64,000 nucleotides of DNA. Origin: Halovivax cerinus (lineage in GTDB: Archaea; Halobacteriota; Halobacteria; Halobacteriales; Natrialbaceae). The stretch spans positions 3,838,758-3,902,757 of the forward strand of contig NZ_CP101824.1 of NCBI RefSeq assembly GCF_024498195.1, given 5' to 3'. Of this stretch, positions 1 through 11,200 are shown in pieces (the stretch's first letter is position 1; every line of letters starts with the position of its first letter). Position numbers and translations under genes: made by a program. Under the pieces are notes generated by a model. The model was not told the origin of the DNA. It saw only the letters and a list, made by a program, of their open reading frames with translations, and made no database searches.

Positions 1-51
1 GATCGACCGTCGGACGACGCGTCGGCGGGAAAATAGTCATTGGACGGGGCG

Positions 52-1461
52 TCAGTACTTGGGGTCCGCACCGGTCGTCTCGTAGACCGACTCCATGAGT
101 CGGTCGCGTTCTCGTTGCCAGGCGTCGAACGCGGCCGGCGAGTCGGGGTACTCCTCGTAGTGGGCGAGGAGTTCGTCGGCGCGCTGTTTGGTCTTGTAGA
201 GGTTCCAGACGGTGCCGTAGTGGCCGCGGGCTTTGAGGAGCGCCTTGATCTTTAAGCCCCAGCCGAGGTTCGCGCTGCCGGAGTAGAGCGCTTCGGCGAT
301 CTGCTCGCCGGGCATGGCCGCGAGCAGACCCATGAGTTCGTCGATGTCGACGGCGGTCGAGAGGATGTTGTAGACGTCGAGGGCGGCGTAGCGCGCGCCG
401 AAGTGGTCCATGACGCGCTCGTTGTACCGCCAGAGGACGTCCTCGTCGACGGTTCCCTGCTCCATCGCCTCGATCGCCTGCTCGGCGGCGTACGTGCCGG
501 CGTAGGCGGCGCCGGCGATGCCGCCGCCGGTCGTCGGGTTGACGTGGCCCGCGGCGTCGCCGACGGCGACGAAGCCGGGGTGGACGGCCGAGTCGTAGGG
601 GCGGCGCGTCGGGAGGGCGGCGCCGAGTTTGTCCTCGACGCGAGCGCCCTCGAACTCGGCCCGATTGCGAAGGTCCCGTTTGAGGTCCTCGACCAGGTGC
701 ATCGGCTCCTCGGTCATCTGAAAGCCCAGTCCGGCGTTGATCTCGGTCTCGGTGCGCGGGAAGTACCAGAGGTAGCCCGCGGCGCGCTCGGTCGGTTTGA
801 AGACGAGTGCGTCTGACCACTCGACGGGTTCGTCGACGTGGACGATCTCGCGGTACGCCGAACAGAACTGCGAGTAGGTGACGTTGGTGTCGAACGTCGA
901 GTCGGCGAGGTCGGCCTTGTCCTGGAGGATCGAGAGCGAGCCGGCCCCGTCGACGACGATCTCGGCGTCGTAGGTCTGTGGATCACCCTTCCGGATCGCG
1001 TCGACGCCGATCACCGTGCCGTCGTCGCCCTGACGGACGTCCTGCACGACGGTGTCGTAGTGGAACGTCGCACCGGCGTTCGCCGCACCCTCGATCACCT
1101 TCCGGCCGTACTCCCAGCGATCGACGACCGCCAGCTCGCCGGGGACGGGGATCTCGAGCACGGTATCCTCCTGAGGAATCTCGAAGCGGCCGTGGTCGAC
1201 GCCAGTGTTCGTAAACGCCGATTCGAGCTGCGATTTGGGGATCGCGTCGGGGAACGCGTTCGCGCCCTTCAACGCGTCGCCGCAGGCGATGTGACCCGCT
1301 TCCTCGGGCGATTTTCGCTCGAGGATGACCACGTCGTAGCCCGCGTTCGCGATCGTCGCCGCGGCGTAACAGCCGGCCGTGCCGGCACCCACGACCACCA
1401 CGTCCCAGTCACCCCGGCCGAGTTCGGCCGCGCCGACCCCGGCGGCCTCCTGTGTACTCAT
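52..1461 (-). CDS. Geranylgeranyl reductase family FAD-dependent oxidoreductase
   Basis: A 469-residue flavoprotein. The N-terminal Rossmann motif GAGTAG at residues 25-30 is followed by an acidic residue at the end of the second strand (ILERK), and a second FAD motif (VGDAAGH...PTTGGG) lies near residues 297-315, the usual layout of the geranylgeranyl reductase family. In archaea this family saturates the geranylgeranyl chains of membrane lipids, or of quinones and other prenyl compounds. The substrate of this paralogue cannot be told from sequence alone. There is an N-terminal tail of about 18 residues before the FAD fold. It is divergent from the ferredoxin at 1655, a plausible electron donor, though that link is inferred only from position. 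Confidence 0.85.
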   Translation of the reverse strand: MSTQEAAGVGAAELGRGDWDVVVVGAGTAGCYAAATIANAGYDVVILERKSPEEAGHIACGDALKGANAFPDAIPKSQLESAFTNTGVDHGRFEIPQEDTVLEIPVPGELAVVDRWEYGRKVIEGAANAGATFHYDTVVQDVRQGDDGTVIGVDAIRKGDPQTYDAEIVVDGAGSLSILQDKADLADSTFDTNVTYSQFCSAYREIVHVDEPVEWSDALVFKPTERAAGYLWYFPRTETEINAGLGFQMTEEPMHLVEDLKRDLRNRAEFEGARVEDKLGAALPTRRPYDSAVHPGFVAVGDAAGHVNPTTGGGIAGAAYAGTYAAEQAIEAMEQGTVDEDVLWRYNERVMDHFGARYAALDVYNILSTAVDIDELMGLLAAMPGEQIAEALYSGSANLGWGLKIKALLKARGHYGTVWNLYKTKQRADELLAHYEEYPDSPAAFDAWQRERDRLMESVYETTGADPKY

Positions 1462-1622
1462 ACCGACTCGTCGTCAGCGCGGGTAGAAAACGTTTTTCGT
1501 GCGACTCGGCAGGGTGATCCGGCAGATCGAGGGGGACGGAGTATCGACCGGACGCCCGGGGTAGCGTCGATGCGGCCCCCGACCTGACGCTCGTACTCGA
1601 GGGACCGACCCCGACAAGCGAA

Positions 1623-1629
1623 GTATTTT
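1623..1629 (+). promoter_or_regulatory. TATA-like box of the ferredoxin gene
   Basis: An AT-rich run (gtatttt) in otherwise GC-rich sequence sits about 26-32 bases before the ferredoxin ATG at 1655. That spacing fits an archaeal promoter giving a leaderless or nearly leaderless transcript. No Shine-Dalgarno sequence is seen, which agrees. Confidence 0.45.
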
Positions 1630-1654
1630 GAGGGACTCATCCGTACGCGCCGGT

Positions 1655-1984
1655 ATGACCGAGTACACCGTCGAGTTCGTGGGGACGGGTGAGACGATCA
1701 CCTGTTCCGACAAAGAGACGATCTTGAGCCGCTGTCTCGAGGAGGGTATCGCCCAGGAGTACTCCTGTCGGGTAGGGATGTGCCTCGCCTGCTCCGCAGA
1801 GATCGTCGAGGGGGAGGTGACCCAGCCAGCCGCCCGCGCGTTTACCGAGGAAGAGGCGGAGAACTACGCGCTGACCTGCATGGCCCGACCGCAGTCGGAT
1901 CTCAAACTCGAGCGCGGGACGTACCCGCCGAGCATCGAAGGCGATGCGACGACGACGGCCGGCGAGGCGTTCGCCGACGACTGA
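1655..1984 (+). CDS. 2Fe-2S ferredoxin, plant type
   Basis: A 109-residue ferredoxin. Cluster ligands are Cys38, Cys43, Cys46 (C-x4-C-x2-C in SCRVGMCLACS) and Cys75 (LTCMARP), the standard [2Fe-2S] plant-type set; Cys17 and Cys27 are additional. The ATG at 1655 is preferred over an upstream in-frame start at 1628 because homologous folds begin with the first beta strand and the TATA-like box lies just upstream. It lacks the large acidic insertion of the major haloarchaeal ferredoxin, so it is probably a minor paralogue serving specific reductases. The C-terminal about 20 residues are acidic and Ala/Thr-rich. Confidence 0.9.
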   Translation: MTEYTVEFVGTGETITCSDKETILSRCLEEGIAQEYSCRVGMCLACSAEIVEGEVTQPAARAFTEEEAENYALTCMARPQSDLKLERGTYPPSIEGDATTTAGEAFADD

Positions 1985-2108
1985 TCGACTCGCACAACTG
2001 GATCGACGGGAACCGGACCGATCGAACGACGTGAACCGATCGACCCACGGGGATCGACCGATCGGACTCGATTTCGAGTGCGTGACAGGTCGACGTCGAG
2101 GGGACGAA

Positions 2109-2137
2109 CGTGCGAGCCGCCAATTTTGGCTCGCACG
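2109..2137. terminator. 10-bp stem hairpin between convergent genes
   Basis: A perfect 10-bp inverted repeat (2109-2118 with 2128-2137) encloses a 9-base loop containing four T. It lies between the end of the ferredoxin gene and the convergent end of the giant surface-protein gene, so it could act as a two-way transcription barrier. Archaeal termination relies mainly on T-rich stretches, so the role is inferred. Confidence 0.4.
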
Positions 2138-2205
2138 CACTGGTTCGAATCCGACGGGATCGGGTGTCGGTCACGAACTGTTCACCAGCGGCTCCGGTCT
2201 ACGCG

Positions 2206-5200
2206 TTAGCGATTCTGACGCCGCCACGCCGCGAGCGCTATCGCGAGGATGGCCGCGAGGAGCCCGAAGCCAGGGATACTGTCCGATCCGTCGGCCGCGG
2301 ATTCGTCGCCGCCGGGTCCGGTGTTCTCGCCGTCGGTGCCGGAACCGGCAGTCGAATCGTCACCATCACCGCCCGGTTCGTCGTCCGGGTCGTCACCCCC
2401 CGACGCCTCCGGGAGGACCTCGACGACCGACTCGTAGGGTCCCGCAGCGACCGTGTAGGTCCCTGGTTCGTCGAACGCGTAGGGCGTGGTGAACGTCGCA
2501 GTCGCGCCAGCCTCGACGGTGATGGGCTCCGATACGATCTCGTCGTCGCCGATCGCCAGGTCGACGGTGTGGTCGCCGCTTCCCGCGCCCGTGTTTTCGA
2601 GGTGGACTGTGACTGTCACCGGCTCACCCGGTTCCACGGTCGACGGCTCGACCGAGAGATCGGACACCGATATGTCTGCGGACGGGGGTGGCGGCAGCGT
2701 CGGTGAGCCACCGCCAGTCTCCTCGCCTATCGAGAAGTCGATCGTCTCGGCGTGGACGTTCCCCGCGACGTCGGCGAGGACGACCTCGAAGGAGTGACTG
2801 GAGCCGTCCGTCAACCCGGTCGCTTCGTATTCGACGAACTCGCTCGTGATCGTCGCGGCGTCGTCGAACGTGACGAGCGTGTCGTCGAAGATGATCACGG
2901 TTTCGCTCGCATCCACGCCGCTTCCCGCGTCTTCGAACTCCATCCGGAGCGTCGCCGCAGACGTGCCGGCCGCAAACTCGTTCCCGGCAGTCGGGTTCGT
3001 CTCGGTGACGCCTGGCGGCGTCGCGTCCGTCGCGATCGCGCCGTACGTCGAGAAGTGCGTCACGTTCGCCACCCAGTAGTCGCCGATCGTTCCGTCGGGA
3101 AGCGTGACGTTCTCGACGGTGGTCGGGACGGCAGACCACGTGTTGGTGTCGTCGTCGAAGTGCCGGATGGTCACGTCGTCGGCGTCGGTCCCCGACCCGA
3201 GAACCGCCCGATCGACCGGGACGCCGACGACGGCGTGGCTGAGGTTGTCGGCGAGACGGTTTTCGAGCGCCGCGTTCAGGAAGTTCACGCCCAGCTGGTC
3301 GGAATCCAGCGGCTTGAGTGGTGTCGTGCTCTCCGTCATCGTGACGGACGTGTCGGTCACTGGCTGGTCCGTCGTGAACTCGACGAACAGCCCCGACGGC
3401 ACCATCTTCAACAGTATAGTGTCGTTCCCGTCCGTCTCACCGGTCAGGAACCGGGCCGTGGCTTCGTCGGTCGCGCGATTCCCCGCGAGATCCAGCGCGG
3501 TCGCGGTGACGTTGTACTGGCCGTCTTCGGGCAGGGCGAAGGTCCCGGTCCAGGCATCGTTCGATCCGGTCACGGCGACCGTCTCGTTCGTTCCGTCGGG
3601 CCGTTCGAGCACGACAGACAGCGTGCCGTCCCGGAGCGGTTCGCTCGCGTCGACGGTGACGTTGCCGGTGGTCGCGTCCACGCGGTCGACGATCGCTGCG
3701 AGTTGAGGCGCGATCCGATCGACGACGACCTCGTCCGCCGCTGCGACCGTCACACGGTTGCCGCTGTCGTCGACCGCCTCGACCGAGACGTCGTACCGGC
3801 CGTCGGCGGCGATCGCGCCCGGGTCGAACGACGCGGTCCAGGTACCGCTGGTCGCGTCGAACAGCGCGGTCTCGGTCCGCCGGGCCGGCGAAGCCCGTGC
3901 GTCCAGTTCGACCCGGACGGACTGGACCGATCCGAGCGCGTCGGTGACGGTCACCGAGACGTCGACGTCGGTCGTGCCGTTCGCGTAGACCGTCGCCCCG
4001 TCGCGTGCGGAACTCGCGACGTCGATCGCGTCGACGGTCGGCGCGTCGTCGTCGGAGCCGGAGCCGGCGAGCGACACGTCGACTGTCGGCTCGTCAGGGT
4101 CGTCGGAGTGGACCGTCACGGTGGCGTTCGCCGTCCCGAGTGCGGTCGGCGTGTACGCGACCGTGAAACCCTCGGTTTCGCCGTAGCCGAGTTCGGCCGT
4201 CCCGTTTCCGGCCGTGATCGCGAAGGCGTCCGCCTCGGGTCCGGCGAGCGTCACGTCCGAGAGCGTCAGATTCCGGTCGCCCACGTTGGCGACCGTGATC
4301 GTCTTCGTCCGGGTGCTTCCCACCGGCGTCGTCCCGAAGTCGAGCGTCCCCGGCGTCACCGAGATCTCCGCACCGACGGTGATGTCGGCGTCGACGACGG
4401 TGACCGTCACCGTCGAGTAGTCGGAGTAGGTTCCGTGTTCGTCGCGGATGCGGTAGTCGAAACTGTCGACACCGACGAACCCGGGGTCGGGCGTGTAGGT
4501 GACGCTCCCGTCCACAACACCGCTGGTCGTTCCGTGGGCGGGACTCCCGGTGTTCGTCGTGATGAGATCGTCCCCGTCGAGATCGTAGTCGTTCGCGAGG
4601 CGACCGGGCGCGGCGACGTCGAGTGACTCACCCTGGAGCACTGCGAAGTGGTCCGGAACAGCGACCGGCGCCCGGTTGGGGTCCGGCGACACCTCGACAG
4701 TGACGGTCCCGTACGAGGAGTACGCACCGTGTTCGTCCCGCATCAGGTAGACGAAACTGTCCGTTCCCGCGAAGTCTGGATCGGGCGTGTAGGTGAAGCT
4801 CCCGTCCACCACGCCGCTGACCGTGCCGTTGTCGGGACTGCCGGTGTTCGTCGTGGTTATCACGTCCCCGTCCGGATCGCGGTCGTTGGCGAGCCGTCCC
4901 GGCGCGTCGACGGTGAGCGTCTCTCCCTGGACCATCGAGTAGTAGTCGTCGACGGCGACCGGCGCCCGGTTTCCGTCCACGACCTCGACGGTGACGGTCC
5001 CGTACGTGGAGTACGTCCCCTGATCGTCGCGGATGAGGTACCGGAAGCTGTCGGTGCCGACGAATCCTGGATCGGGCGTGTAAGTGAAGCTCCCGTCCAC
5101 CACGCCGCTCACCGTCCCGTTGTCGGGGCTGCCGGTGTTCGTCGTGGTGATGTCGTCCCCGTCGGGATCGTGATCGTTCGCGAGCCGTCCCGGCGCGTCG

Positions 5201-8200
5201 ACGGTGAGCGCCTGTCCCTCGATCGTCGTGTAGTGGTCGTCGACGGCGATCGGTGCCTGGTTCGGGTCGGGGAATACCTCGACGGTGACGGTCCCGTACG
5301 AGGAGTACGTCCCGTGTTCGTCTCGAATGATGTAGTCGAACGAGTCGGTTCCCGTGAACCCGGGGTCGGGCGTGTAGGTGAAGCTCCCGTCCACCACGCC
5401 AGAGACAGTGCCGTTGTCGGGACTGCCGGTGTTCGTCGTGGTGATGTCGTCTCCCTCGGGATCGTAGTCGTTGGCCAACCGCCCGGGGGCATCGACGGTG
5501 AGCGCCTGTCCCTCGATCGTCGTGAAGTGGTCGTCGACGGCGACCGGTGCCGTCCCGTTCGTGTCGAAGACCTCGACGGTGACGGTCCCGTACGAGGAGT
5601 ACGTCTCGTGTTCGTCGCGGATGAGGTACCGGAAGCTATCGGTGCCGACGAATCCGGGGTCGGGTCTGTAGGTGAAGCTCCCGTCCACCACGCCGGAGAC
5701 CGTCCCGTTGTCGGGACTGCCGGTGTTCGTCGTGGTGAGATCGTCCCCGTCTGGGTCGTAGTCGTTCGCAAGGCGACCGGGCGCGCTGACGGTCAGGTTC
5801 TCGCCTTTCGCGATCGAGTAGTAGTCGTCGACAGCGACCGGCGCCCGGTTTCCGTCGACGACTTCGACGATGACGGTCCCGTAGGAGGAGTACGCACCGT
5901 GTTCGTCCCGAATCAGGTATCGGAAGCTGTCCGTTCCCGCAAAGTCCGGGTCGGGTCTGTAGGTGAAGCTCCCGTCGACCACGCCACTGACCGTCCCGTT
6001 GTCGGGACTCCCGGTGTTCGTCGTGGTGATCGCATCACCGTCTGGGTCGTAGTCGTTCGCGAGGCGACCGGGCGCGCTGACGGTCAGATTCTCGCCTTTC
6101 GCGATCGAGTAGTGATCGTCGACCGCGATCGGTGCCTGGTTAGGGTCGGGGAGTACCTCGACGGTGACGGTCCCGTAGGAGGAATACGTCCCCTGATCGT
6201 CCCGAATGAGGTATCGGAAGCTGTCCGTTCCCGTGAACCCTGAATCGGGCGTGTAGGTGAAGCTCCCGTCCACCACGCCGCTGACCGTCCCGTTGTCGGG
6301 GCTCCCCGTGTTCGTCGTGGTGATCGCATCACCGTCGGGATCGTAGTCGTTTGCCAGTCGACCGGGGGCGCTCACGTGGAGTGTCTCCCCCTCGTAGACG
6401 GAGTAGCTGTCCTGAACGGCGACCGGCGCCCGGTTTCCGTCCACGACCTCGACGGTGACGGTCCCGTACGAGGAGTACGTCCCGTGTTCGTCGCGGATGA
6501 GGTACCGGAAGCTGTCGGTCCCGACGAATCCGGGATCGGGCGTGTAGGTGAAGCTCCCGTCGACCACGCTGGAAACCGTGCCGTTGTCGGGACTACCGGT
6601 GTTCGTCGTGGTTATCGCGTCCCCCTCGGGGTCGAGGTCGTTAGCGAGCCGCCCCGGCGCGTCGACGGTGAGCGTCTCTCCCACGCCCGTCGTGTAGTGA
6701 TCGGCGACCGCGATCGGCGCGCGGTTCTGCGTCGTGATGGTCCCGTTCCCCGCCAGCGCGACGTCCACCGTCGGTTCGTCGGCGTCGTCGCTCGAGAGTG
6801 TAAGCGTCGCGTCAAGCTGACCGGTGGCCGCCGGCTCGAACTCGACGGTGACGTCGTGGGACCCTCCCGCCGCGATGCTCGTCGCCCCACCCCCGCTCGT
6901 GACGGTGTAGGCGCCCGCGTCGGCGCCGGTTAGCTGTGCGCCGTCGAAGGAGAGCGGTCCACCGCCGACGTTCGAGACGGCGATGGTGGTCGTCGCGTTC
7001 TCACCGACCTCGACGTCGCCGAAGTCGTGGTTCATCGGTGAGACGTCTATCTCCGGCGGTCCGACGACCTCGGCCGTCAACGAGACGTTGAAGCGGGGTT
7101 CGTCGGGATCGTCGCTCTGGACCTGCAGTGTCGCCGTCTTCGTACCGGCCGTCGTCGGTGCGGTGGAGACCCTGACGTAGCCCGAACCGCCCGGTGGGAG
7201 GTAGTCGTATTTGTTGGAATCGTCGGACGTGATGTCGAATTCGTCGGCATCAGGGCCGACCAGCACGGAGTCCGTCCAATCGAGGTCCGCGGTCCCGACG
7301 TTGGAGACCTCGAAATCGGTGTAGGTCCACTCGCCGACGTCGACAGTGCCGTAGTCCCAGCTTCCGGGTGCGACATCGACGTCTGGCTCGGGCCCGGTCA
7401 CGGTCACGGCGGTCGACGGCAGATCCGCGATCGAGACGTCGTACGTTCCGGTCGCCGAGAACGTGTGGGTGAATGCCACCTCGGTCGTCGCACCCGACGA
7501 TATCGTCCCGGTGTCGGTGTCCTCGACGACGCCGTCGATCACGAGGTCTGCCGTGTAGCCACACGCGGCGTCCCCGTTGTTCTTCGCGTTCGCGGTGATC
7601 GTCACGTCCTCACCCGTGGTGGGATCAGTCGGCGAGACGTCGAGTCCCCCGAAGTCGATCATGGACGTCGGCTCGGCGGTCGTGCCGCCCGAGAGTGCGA
7701 CGAGCGAGTGAACGTACTCGGCGTTCTCCAGGCCCGTCGTGTAGAGTAGACCGTCGACGATGGCCGGCGTGAACGCGTACTCGTCGTATCCCTCGTAGCG
7801 CCACACCAGGTCGCCGGTGTCGGCGTCGTAGGTCCGGACGGTGCTATCGGCCATCGGGACGAAGACGTAGCCGTCGGCGTAGACCGGCGAGTGCCTGGCG
7901 GCCACACAGGTCGACGTGCTCCAGCGATCCGTACCGGTCGTCGCGTCCACCGCACGAAGCGACCCGTCCGCGGTGAAATATAACGTATCGTTCGCGAGTG
8001 CCGGCGAGGAGCCGGTGTACCCGTCCACGTTCGCCGGGGCGCTCCAGATGGTGTGCCCGTCGGACGGGTCCAGCGCGTAGACGTTCGCGTCGGTACTGCT
8101 GTAGGTCGTATCGTCCACGTAGACCACGCCGTCCGCCACGACGGGAGAGTGAAGCCGCGAACTCGCGCCTGCTATGGGGACGCTCCAGACCGTCTCGCCG

Positions 8201-11200
8201 GACGCGACGTCGATGGCGTACGTCGCCTGACTGTCGTGCGTGACGTACACCGTGCCGTTCTCGACGGCCGGCTTCGACAGTCCGTAGCCCGACGAGGACC
8301 TGGTGAACGTCCACAGGACCTCCCGGGTCGTCGCGTTCAGTGCGAAGACCGCATCGTCGGTCCCGCTCTCACCGGCGACGAAGACGACGTCGTCGACGAC
8401 TGTGAGCCCACTATCGTCGCCCGCGTCGAACGTCCAGAGGCGCTCGCCGGTCGTCGCGTTCAGCTGGTAGAGTCGGTCGTCGGCGGCGAGTGCGTAGAGG
8501 TACCCGCCCGCGTACACCGGTGGCACCTCGACGCCGTTCGACGAGATCGTGGCGTGTTCCCACCTGAGCGAGCCATCGGTGGCGTTGACCGCGAGTACCG
8601 CCCGATCGCCACCGCTGTCGCGACCGCCGACGAAGATCGTGTCCCCGACGACGGTCGGTCCGCTGTCCCACGCAGTCGACTGATTTGCCAGCCAGGTCAC
8701 GGTGTCGTCTCCGACCGCCGTCGGTGCGCCGGTCCCGGTGTAGTTTCCGGTGTTACCCGCGTCGAAGCTCTCCGTCGGCCAGGAGCCGGGACCGGATGCC
8801 AGATCGCGCGGCCCGCCGAGATCCACGACTGTACCGTCGCGATCGTCCCCCACGTGGACCGTGACGCTTCCGGCCCGGTCGATCTCGGAGTGGTCGAGGG
8901 CGTTGGTTTCAGCGCCGGGCTGGAGGAAGAACACGAAGTCGCCGCGCTCGTCGAGTCGGACCGACCAGGTGATCGTCTCGCTCTCACCGGGCGCGAGCGT
9001 CCCCTCCCGACTGCGGGAATTCCAGAAGTGGTGGTCCGAGTAGTCGTCCGGTGCGAGATCGAGGTTCAGCGCGTACGTCCTCGGGAGGGCGCCGACGTTT
9101 GTCGCCGTCGCGGTGACGGTGACGTTCTCGTGCTCGCCGACGGTGTGCGTATCGACCGAGAGGTTCGTAAACTCGACGACGCCGCCCTCGACGACGGCCT
9201 CCATTCGGTCGTCCTCCGGTTCGTAGGTGAGTACCGTCCCGTTCGCGACGGCGACCGAGATACGACCCTCGGAGTCCCCGTGTTTCTCGCCGGTCTCGGC
9301 GTCGTAGAGGCGGATGTGCCCGGTCGAAAATTCCGTCTCTCCGCCGTAGATGACGCCGTCGGCGACCTGGAGGTGCTGAAGGTAGTTCGTACTCCGGTTC
9401 CAGACGGCGTCTCCGGTCTCCGCGTCGATGCGGTGGATGCGCGAGTACGTACCGTCGGAGTAGGCACGCTGACGGACGAATAGCGACCCGTCGGAGACGG
9501 CCGGCTTCGTGAGCCGCCAGCCGTCGTCGTCGCCACCGTAGGAGTTCGGGATGTTCGACGGCGTGAAACGCCACTCCTCCGCACCGGTCGAGACGTTGAT
9601 CGCGACGAGTTCCTCTCCCGGTTCGCCGGTGACGGAGTCCGACTCGTTGACGACGAAGACGAGGCCGTCAGCGACGACCGGCGTCTCCTGGTGGTCGACG
9701 ACGAGGTTCAGCGCGGACGTGGTCCAGTCGAGCGACCCCGAGGCAGCGTCGTACGCGTAGAGTTCCTCCTCGTACTCCGAGGAGTACGCTTCGACCTGGT
9801 CTCGTGCCGTCACGAACAGGTGGCCCGCGTCCGCCGCGTACGTTCCGTAGCCCTCGTGTTCCCAGCGGTCGGCGAACCCGTTCGACCAGGCGACGCCGCC
9901 GGTCTCAGCGTCGAGAGCGACGACCGACGCGTTCTCGTAATTCTTGTTCGGCTCCCAGACGGTTCCGGCGACGTAGACGAGACCGTTCGCCACGACCGGG
10001 CCGTGTTCGTAGGATGTGTGACTCTCGTTGATCGTCGTCGCGGTGGTCCAGTCCACCGCCCCCGTGTTCGCGTCGAAGGCGTACACCGTGCCGCGCTCTA
10101 TCGAGCCGCCGCCGTCGAAGAAGTGAAACGGCCTGGTGGCGACGTAGACGGTGTCGTTCACGACCGCCGGAGAGCCGGCAGGCCGTCGGTTATCGGCGGT
10201 GAAGTTGTACGCCCACCGCTGGTCGCCGGTCGTTTCGTCGCGGGCCGAGACGGCGTGAACGTCCGCGAGCCCGTCGTACCGGTTCTGGTGACGGACGTGG
10301 TAGACGGTACCGTCGTCGATGACCGGCGTGGTGTCCTCGTCGACACCACTTACGTTCCAGGCCTGCTGGAAGTACTGAGACGGCCCATCGGTGTTCGAAT
10401 TGGCGTCGGTTCGGTGTGCGTCGGACCCGGCCATCGCCCACCGGTCGTCCGGTGTCGGGTGAACGACATCGACCGTCACCGGGTCGATCGCGGACTCGGT
10501 TTCGAGGAGCCGATGAACGGAGAGGTTCCACGAGGCGGCGCTGTCGAGTGCAGTCGTGAACGCCAGTGAGGTCGTCGCGCCCGATGCAATCGTCCCGTTC
10601 TTCCAGCCCAGAACCGGTTCTCCGTCCGGGTACGGCAGGTCCGCTCGAAGCGAGAGGTTGTAGTCCCGGGTCTCGTCGTCGACGTTCTCGACGGTCACGT
10701 CGACGGTGAACGCCTCGCCGGGCGCAACCGTCGTCTTCGAGGGCGAAAGACCGGAGAACTCGAACGGTGTCTCTTCCAGCGCGTAGACCCTGGTGTAGTC
10801 GGTATTCGTTTCGGTTCCGTCGGTCGTGTGGACGTATATCCGGTCGTCGGCGATCACCGGCGCCGTTGCAGATCCCTCGAATCGGTAGCGAGAGAGCTCG
10901 GTTCCGGTCGCGCCGTCGAGGGCCACCAGGTGACCGCGGTCGTTCGCCGCGTAGACGACGCCGTCGGCGACGGCGGGTGGGAGCGCGTCGATCCGGCCGT
11001 AGTGCAATCCGTAGGTGATGCTGCCGGGAAGGCGATGGCGCCACTGCAGTTCACCCGTCACCACGTCGAGCGCGCGGACGGTGTTCCCCGACGAGAGGTA
11101 GACGGAACCGTCCGCGACGGCTGCCCCGTTCGGCCGGGTGTTCGCGTCGAAGAGCCACTCGACGTGACCGTCGGTCGCGTTCAACCGGTAAAATTTCGGA

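Noticed and set aside
2138..2160. ggttcgaatcc resembling a tRNA T-arm on the plus strand
   Set aside because: The flanking five-base arms do not pair and no cloverleaf can be drawn around it.
4648..6243. A 531-codon open frame on the plus strand with regular repeats
   Set aside because: It is the antisense shadow of the cadherin-like repeats; its periodicity comes from the real gene on the other strand, and its sequence is Arg/Val-rich without fold-like features.
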